Below are positions 57,368 through 64,000 of a stretch of DNA of 64,000 nucleotides, one piece after another. Below the pieces are notes generated by a model, which was given only the letters and a program-made list of their open reading frames with translations, was not told where the DNA came from and did not search any database. This DNA is from Portulaca oleracea (taxonomy: Eukaryota > Streptophyta > Magnoliopsida > Caryophyllales > Portulacaceae). The first letter of the stretch is position 1, and each line of letters opens with the position of its first letter. The stretch spans positions 1,302,001 through 1,366,000 of the forward strand of contig CM055880.1 of the NCBI GenBank assembly GCA_029582165.1, given 5' to 3'. The position numbers were made by a program, and so were the translations under genes.

Positions 57368-60300
57368 TCAGACCTGTAGAATCGCTTCCGGAAAGCCCTA
57401 AGGCTAATGCTGCTGGTGCTGGTGCGAAGCCTAAAGGTACTTTCTCTGTTTTTTCTCTGAAATGTTTGAATGTTTTGGAGAGATATAATGTGGTGAGATT
57501 GGTGTTTATCGGATGTTTTGTTAATTGTAGCATTCGTACATGCATGGTGATTGGTGATTGTTAGTTTTTATGTTCGTTGGACGATCCTTTGTGAAATTTC
57601 ATGCATTCTTTTCGAAGATCTTGTAAATCCGCAATTTCTACTGTATTGTGATGAAGCTATTTTTTGTGTGAAGCTTTAATTTGTAATTAACTCGTGTTGT
57701 TTGTTGTTCCTGATGATCTTGATGTTTGTTGAATGATCTTGTGTGAGATTTCGATATTTGAATATGTGAGAGTTCGTCGGAATTGGTGGATTGATTGGAA
57801 TTATATAAAAACGTGCCGTCATGTTTCTTATTTAGATTCTGTCTAAATATTCGCAACGCTTGAGGATTCTGATGGTGATATTCGAGTATTTAAATTTTGC
57901 GACAAACTTCTATTTGAAGTTACATGTAGCGTTGATTTTGATGTATTTCTGTTAGCTGTTGGACTTGGTTTTAATGCATGACGAGAAAACGATAGTTGGA
58001 TCAGAATCTTATGTAATGTTTATTGCTGTCCAAGACCGATGAATGATGATTCAAATATATTGCTGGCCCCTATGTAACAGTTCACATTTCCTTGGCATTC
58101 TTTGCAAGTATCACATTGTAAACATGTTAAAATAGGTTCCTCATTCCTCAACAGTAATCTCCATGATTAGATTGATGTTATTATAACTGATATTGAATGT
58201 CTATTGATTGACTTAATCACAAAAAATGGTATTGATTGTTCTCCTTTAATTAAAACAATTTCTTGTTGAAGCTTCTTCATTTGGATCACTTGCTAAGAAT
58301 CACGGAGGGAGTCTCGATATGTTGTAGATTGTAGTAAGGTGCTTTTGGTGCATTCTTAGTGTCCGCACTGTTTTATGTTACATTAAGTAATGGCTCTGCA
58401 GCCTACCTTAGTATTTGACTCCCAGATGCACGTGTATGCTTAAGAGGACGGAAATCTTATGGTAAGAAGTTGTTGTATGATGATATTCTAACCTCCAACT
58501 ATGAGGGTTGTTGTTTAGCAACCAAAACACCCTACGATTCTCAATTTTTTTCTTCGCATTAGCATACTGAAGTTTTAGTTTGTTCAAGTCTAGTTATCTC
58601 ATGGGTGTCTAGAGATTTCCACTTGACAGGGAGTAATGGAAATGAGATTGATGATCATGTTGTAAATGTCCTCCAAGGGGGCTATGAGATTGTTGCTATC
58701 CAAGGCTCTCCTGCCCACTATCTTCACCCTTCTTAGCAACATTCCCAGATCTTAAGCGTGGTTGATTCTCCTCCCAATTTCCCATTGTTCTATCACTGCT
58801 TAAGTTGGGCACTCAGTTTGTCATGCATTTGCCATTGCTCCTTGATATAAGCATGCTTTTTATTTTTCGGTCCTTCCTCACTCAATGTCTCGTTTGTTGT
58901 CATTATGCTTCTTTGTGCAGCGCTCCCTGTAATGTTGAGGGCTCAATCCAGCCACCCTTTAGATCCACTATCTGCTACTGAAATAAAAGTGGCTGTTGCG
59001 ACTGTCAGGGCAGCTGGAGCAACTCCTGAGGTTGGTTTCTCGTGAACATATTAATGTCCTTTTAAGTCCATATACTTAATTTGATGTATCTTCTTTCATA
59101 TTTTAATTGTTTGTCTTTCTACCAGGAGAGGGATAGTATGCGCTTTATTGAGGTAGTGCTAATCGAACCAGAAAAGCATGTTGTTGCCATGGCAGATGCA
59201 TATTTCTTTCCTCCTTTCCAGCCATCTCTGTTGCCCAGGACGAAGGGAAGGCCTGTAATACCAACTAAACTTCCACCACGACAGGCAAGATTAGTTGTGT
59301 ATAGTAAAAAGTCAAACGAGACAAGTGTATGGACTGTTGAGCTAACAGAAGTTCATGCGGCAACTAGGGGTGGCCACCACAGGGGCAAAGTTATTTCCTC
59401 CAAAGTTATTCCTGACGTTCAACCTCCAATGGTATGTATGACATGATTATGTCCAAGCTACAAGATAGTCTATTCTATGCATCTTTTGGCCACCACGCAC
59501 CAAACAATCTTGCTTCAATCTCATTTTCTGTTTTTCAGATGTACCATCCTTGAGCTTTCACTCAAAAGAACTTGTCATTCTTAAGTGAACACGGTCTCAC
59601 AGTAATGAAGGCTCAATTTGCTGCAGAGTTTGCTATATTGACTGTGTTAGTTACTTATTTCCATCCATGCTTTAATGTTCAATAATAGGATGCTGTAGAG
59701 TATGCTGAATGTGAAGCAGTAGTGAAGGATTACCCACCATTCCAAGAGGCCATGAAAAAGAGGGGTATAGAGGATATGGATCTGGTTATGGTAGATCCAT
59801 GGTGAGTTATGAAAACCCTTTCGTGATTTGCCAATTTTTCACTCTTCCCAAAATTTACACATGTTTTTTTAAAATCTTTTTTAGTTTCTTTCTAACCCAT
59901 TTAGAATTTACTTTCCTTTTGATAATTTGCTCTTCTTTTCCCCGTTTCTGCGTTGCAGGTGTGTTGGCTATTACAGTGAGGCTGATGCCCCAAATCGGAG
60001 GCTTGCTAAGCCACTTATATTTTGCCGAACTGAGAGTGACTGCCCAATGGAGAATGGATATGCTCGTCCAGTTGAAGGAATCCATGTCCTTGTTGATATG
60101 CAAAATATGGTAGTGGTGGAGTTTGAAGACAGGAAGTTTGTTCCTCTACCACCTGCTGATCCCTTGAGAAATTATACTTCTGGTGAAACAAGAGGCGGCG
60201 TTGATCGAAGTGATGTTAAACCACTGCATATTATCCAGTCTGAAGGTCCAAGCTTTCGTGTGAATGGCTATTTTGTTGAGTGGCAAAAGGTGCGTAAATA

Positions 60301-63300
60301 TTCATAGAAGCATTTCCTTTTGGCTTCCAATGTGTCATTAGACCCATTACATGTTGTTAACTGCCTACTAATTGTTATATATGTCTCTATCTTTGCCTTT
60401 TGGTTGTATTATGGTTTGCAGTGGAGCTTCCGTGTCGGATTCACACCACGAGAAGGCTTAGTCATACATTCTGTTGCATACGTCGATGGAAGTAGAGGCC
60501 GCCGTTCTGTGGCTCAAAGATTAAGCTTTGTTGAGATGGTGGTTCCATACGGTGATCCAAATGAACCACATTACAGGAAGAATGCGTTTGACGCAGGTGA
60601 AGATGGTCTGGGCAAGAATGCACATTCTCTTAAGAGGGTATGATTTATGTCTATGTTGTCAGCTTTTCAAATTGTCAAAGTTACATGTACCGTTATTTGA
60701 TTTCTAACCAGTAAAGTACTGCAATCCGGTATGAATGGAGGTGATTGATTTTCTTAATCTTGTCTTTAAAAAAAACAATGCTGCAGGGTTGTGATTGTTT
60801 AGGTGTAATTAAATATTTTGATGCCCATTTTACAAACTTTACTGGAGGCGTTGAAACAATTGAAAATTGTGTCTGTCTTCACGAGGAAGACCACGGACTA
60901 TTGTGGAAACATCAAGATTGGCGCACAGGGTTAGCTGAAGTTAGAAGGTCGAGAAGATTGACTGTATCTTTCATCTGCACAGTGGCAAATTATGAGTACG
61001 GTTTCTATTGGCATTTCTACCAGGCAAGTCTCTTATCTGATTGTGTTGTGGGCTGTGTTTATCTTACCGGAGATGCTGTGAAATCGGTTTTCGCTCACTA
61101 ATTTTCTACCCTTTATTTTCTCGAACTATACATCTATTTGGCAATTGATAACATGGATTAAACTATATTACAGGATGGAAAGATTGAAGCTGAGGTTAAG
61201 CTTACTGGGATTCTTAGTGTAGGAGCACTTCAGCCTGGCGAGGTCCGAAAATATGGTACCACAATTGCTCCTGGGTTGTATGCGCCTGTTCATCAACACT
61301 TTTTTGTGGCTCGTATGGATATGGCTGTTGATTCCAAACCTGGTGAAGCTTTGAATCAGGTAACTTAGTGCCTTCATCTGTTCCTTTTTTCAGTTGTGCC
61401 TGGTGAATTTCCTGCTTGGTTTGCATAATTGGCCTGTTCATTGCTTAGCAGCCTAATAGTAGGCCTCTTCACCAATGTGGCCCTAAGAATGTGGAACCAG
61501 TGGGATGATTAAGACACCCCATATGTTCATTCTCATTAATTGGGCTGTGGATTGCTTTGATTTGGTCACCTCTTGTTTGTTTGGTTACCAGTCATAATAT
61601 GGGCAAGTAGAGTAAATTAAATAGGGTTTTTGGACATCTTTCGGGACTTCAATTCACTGATAACCTGACATGGATGTCATTTTCGGACTTGTGAAGATCT
61701 ACTCATCATATATAATGCTAGCACGTGTCTGAAATTACAATCCACATCGGCTTATGACTTAGTCTACCCCCTAAAAAATTGGTGACATTATGCCAAAAAA
61801 AAAATCCCATCTGGTGAATATACATATTAGTTCTTAGTCCAATTAAAACTAGCATTCGCAAACTTTTGTCCGACTTTTGGTCCGAACCCGATTTTGACAT
61901 CGACCAAATTTACTGAAAATTCGGACACAATATCTCTTTTTCCTATTATTCAAGGCAATTGTGACCCGAATTCAGTTCTGCCCAAGCTGTGCAACCAAAA
62001 AAAAAAAAAAAAACAGGTCTGGACATCAATTTATCGTCCAAATTTTGACATTGACTGACCCGAATTTATACCAGACACGTATTTTTGCCAATGCTAAACT
62101 AAACATTCACTTCTTCCCTTTACAGGTTGTTGAACTGAATGTCAAGGTGGAACAGCCTGGAAATGAAAATGTCCACAATAATGCATTCTACGCAGAGGAG
62201 AAACTACTTAGATCAGAACTGGAAGCGAAGCGTGATTGTAATCCTTTGTCCGCCCGGCACTGGATTGTAAGCCTCCTAGACACCTTACCTATAGTATGTT
62301 TTATGTGTGCTGATAACTATCTAACTCCATAGCCAGTACAAGACTTCTTGTTCTGTTCAAACGTACTCTCTTTGCCTTTTCCCATTTGTCTAAGATGCAT
62401 GTGATACAGTTATAGAGTGCATCTTTCGTGTTAATGTTATGGTAGTCCCAAAATTATTGTCCATTTAATCATTCATAGTACTAAATTTACTCTCCTCCAA
62501 AATCAATATAAAACATTGCATTAGATGATAATTCCCTTCAAAATTTTCATTTCTTAGTGGACTTTACGTATGGGATGAGGGAGTAGTTTTCTTTGTACTA
62601 ATTCCTACTTCTTCACATGTGATCATCAGTGACATCTTTTTTTCTACGGTATTTGTGTCTGTTGCCATCTAACATAAGACTTGGGACGCATATTTAATGA
62701 TACAGGTCAGAAATACCAGAACTGTTAACCGTACGGGACAGTTGACTGGGTACAAGCTGGTCCCAGGTTCAAACTGTTTGCCATTGGCAGGCCCTGAAGC
62801 AAAATTCTTGAGAAGAGCCGCGTTCTTGAAGCACAATCTCTGGGTCACACCTTACGCTCGTGATGAAATGTATCCTGGAGGGGAATTTCCAAATCAGAAT
62901 CCACGAGTAGGAGAGGGATTGGCTACTTGGGTTAAGCAAAACCGTCCTTTGGAAGAGGCTGATATAGTTCTTTGGTAAGTTTCCTTTTTCCTTTTTTTTT
63001 TTTTGCTTCCCTGTTGATACAAGTATTGATACACAACTATCTATACTATGTTATACTTTGGCAGTGTCGGGGGGTGGGGGACTCTATAAGGTTAAGGTGA
63101 AGTCGGGGCTTGTTTTAATTTGCTGCCTAAGGTACTTGGTGGAGTAAATGTACCCAAACTTTCCATATTCACCTAAACTTACGCAATCTTCTCATATGTA
63201 CCTAAATTCACCAACTTAATGAACCGCCCCATATTTATTCAACTCACCCGCGTAAAAATAAGGCCTGACTTTAGCATACCCTCCCTTACCCATGAAAAGA

Positions 63301-64000
63301 AGAAGACCAGTGTGTGGTTGATACTAGAATAGCTGATACTATCTCCTGAGTATGTATCTTTTGTTTGAGTTTGATATTTTAGGGTTCTTTTGTATACATT
63401 GTTGTGATAGAATTGCTGTCTGGTTTTTGCGTTACCTATTAGCCTGCCTTGTGCCTTTGTCCTTGGACAAGCAAAGAGGGGTAGGCCGTGTTATCTGTTG
63501 CGATGTGGGCTCTATTGTCTTCCCCTTTTGGTATCCTTCCTTCCCTTGGGACCCATATATATATATACTTGCTTGCTTGGAAAAGTAAACAAAGTGCATA
63601 TATGAACCTTAGACTATTTCTTATGAAGTACATGTAAAATCACCAGCCACAAGTAGTTCGGTGATCTGAGCATTTATGTATCCCCGTCCTCTTGTGTTCC
63701 CTCCCTTGTTCCAAAACCAAAATTAATACTCTGGAACTCGCCACAGGGTGACATATGGAGGGGTCAAATGTAGCAGTGTTATGTTAAAAGATCAAGCATT
63801 GAACGTACCTTACAACAAAACCAAACAATGCACCAAAGATCAAGCACTGAACGTTACATCAAAACAACATTTCATCATACCATAGGTGTCTGGAACACTT
63901 CATCGAATGACAAGAGATAAACTCCTAATGCATAATAAAGCGAAACTTCTACTACTAATATTAAAGACTCAAAACTTGTTATGCGACCACCACTCGTACC
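57199..64000 (+). CDS. CuAO: Copper amine oxidase (primary-amine oxidase), 3' end outside the window
   Basis: Ten exons are visible: 57199-57436, 58921-59030, 59126-59431, 59689-59801, 59959-60289, 60422-60637, 60787-61023, 61174-61359, 62126-62266, 62706-62974, coding for about 715 residues. The Ser-rich N-terminus is followed by the N2/N3 domains and the catalytic domain. The catalytic Asp is in [11 protein letters not shown] (about 423). The tyrosine that becomes topaquinone is in TVANYEYG (about 507). Two copper histidines are in PVHQHFFV (about 557 and 559). The third copper His and the C-terminus, expected about 60-75 residues further on, are beyond the window; intron 10 runs to the end. 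The enzyme oxidises primary amines such as putrescine to aldehyde, ammonia and H2O2. The long N-terminus suggests the peroxisomal plant group, but the targeting tail is not visible. Intron 7 is GC-AG. Confidence 0.95.
61024..61173 (+). other. GC-AG intron (intron 7 of the amine oxidase)
   Basis: The exon 7 end TTCTACCAG is followed by GCAAGTCTC rather than GT. The acceptor is ATATTACAG|GATGG. Frame and protein homology ([11 protein letters not shown]) demand this site, and CAG|GCAAGT is the strong consensus of the rare U2-type GC-AG introns. Confidence 0.85.
61840..62085. repeat. Degenerate TTCGGAC/GTCCGAA repeat in amine-oxidase intron 8
   Basis: Words such as TTTTGTCCGACTTTTGGTCC, CGAACCCGATTTTGACATCG and GTCTGGACATC recall the patch at 4,040-4,290 (AATTCGGACAAAAAATC). 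A 17-base A run lies at about 61,998-62,014. Confidence 0.45.
62445..62590. mobile_element. Stowaway-like MITE in amine-oxidase intron 9
   Basis: TAGTCCCAAAATTATTGTCC at the left and TACGTATGGGATGAGGGAGTA at the right are weakly complementary ends of about a 145-bp segment. Diverged; boundaries approximate. Confidence 0.4.

Noticed and set aside
63000..64000. Final exon(s) of the amine oxidase within the window
   Set aside because: No acceptor followed by the expected Y-V-F-G-x-T-H motif is present; the intron appears to run beyond the end.

Overview
This is nuclear DNA from a dicot-like flowering plant. The evidence is intron-rich genes with GT..AG introns, AT-rich spacers full of small inverted-repeat elements, CT/GA-rich 5' leaders, and proteins that match plant-specific families. 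I cannot name the species from the sequence.

Layout. Positions 1 to about 14,600 hold no convincing protein gene. This stretch is packed with MITEs (Stowaway-like and PIF/Harbinger-like), tRNA-related SINE pieces and decayed LINE fragments. Seven gene loci follow. (1) A two-exon PB1-domain protein, minus strand, 16,197-14,844. (2) The plastid half-ABC transporter ABCB26/TAP1-like, minus, 18 exons, 31,019-21,387, 697 aa. (3) The meiotic cohesin kleisin REC8/SYN1, minus, 20 exons, 39,619-33,343, 625 aa. (4) A TPR-like protein with an acidic coiled region and a C-terminal membrane helix, plus, 4 exons, 42,446-45,455, 356 aa. (5) Intronless ribosomal protein RPL27A (uL15), plus, 47,399-47,842. 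(6) An F-box/FBA-type gene at 53,220-54,278, plus, broken by a single in-frame TGA inside the F-box. (7) A copper amine oxidase, plus, from 57,199 and running off the window end; ten exons are visible and the last exon(s) are missing.

The genes are unrelated in function (plastid transport, meiotic cohesion, translation, amine oxidation) and show no sign of a cluster. Every exon boundary of loci 1-4 and 7 was set by splice sites and reading phase, and the phases add up exactly. ABCB26 (697 aa) and REC8 (625 aa) are close to the Arabidopsis lengths as I recall them.

I found no undescribed multi-gene system. The most informative non-gene structures are: an intact 269-bp TRIM-type retroelement with 69-bp terminal repeats, primer-binding site and ATTAC target duplication in an intron of the TPR gene; a 477-bp Mutator-like MITE with long inverted repeats and a perfect 9-bp target duplication just upstream of that gene; a 5'-truncated LINE with a 15-bp target duplication; a tandem duplication that copies the ABCB26 exon 1 splice donor; a GC-AG intron next to the cofactor exon of the amine oxidase; and a local family of GGCCCTGTTCTTTT-ended MITEs.
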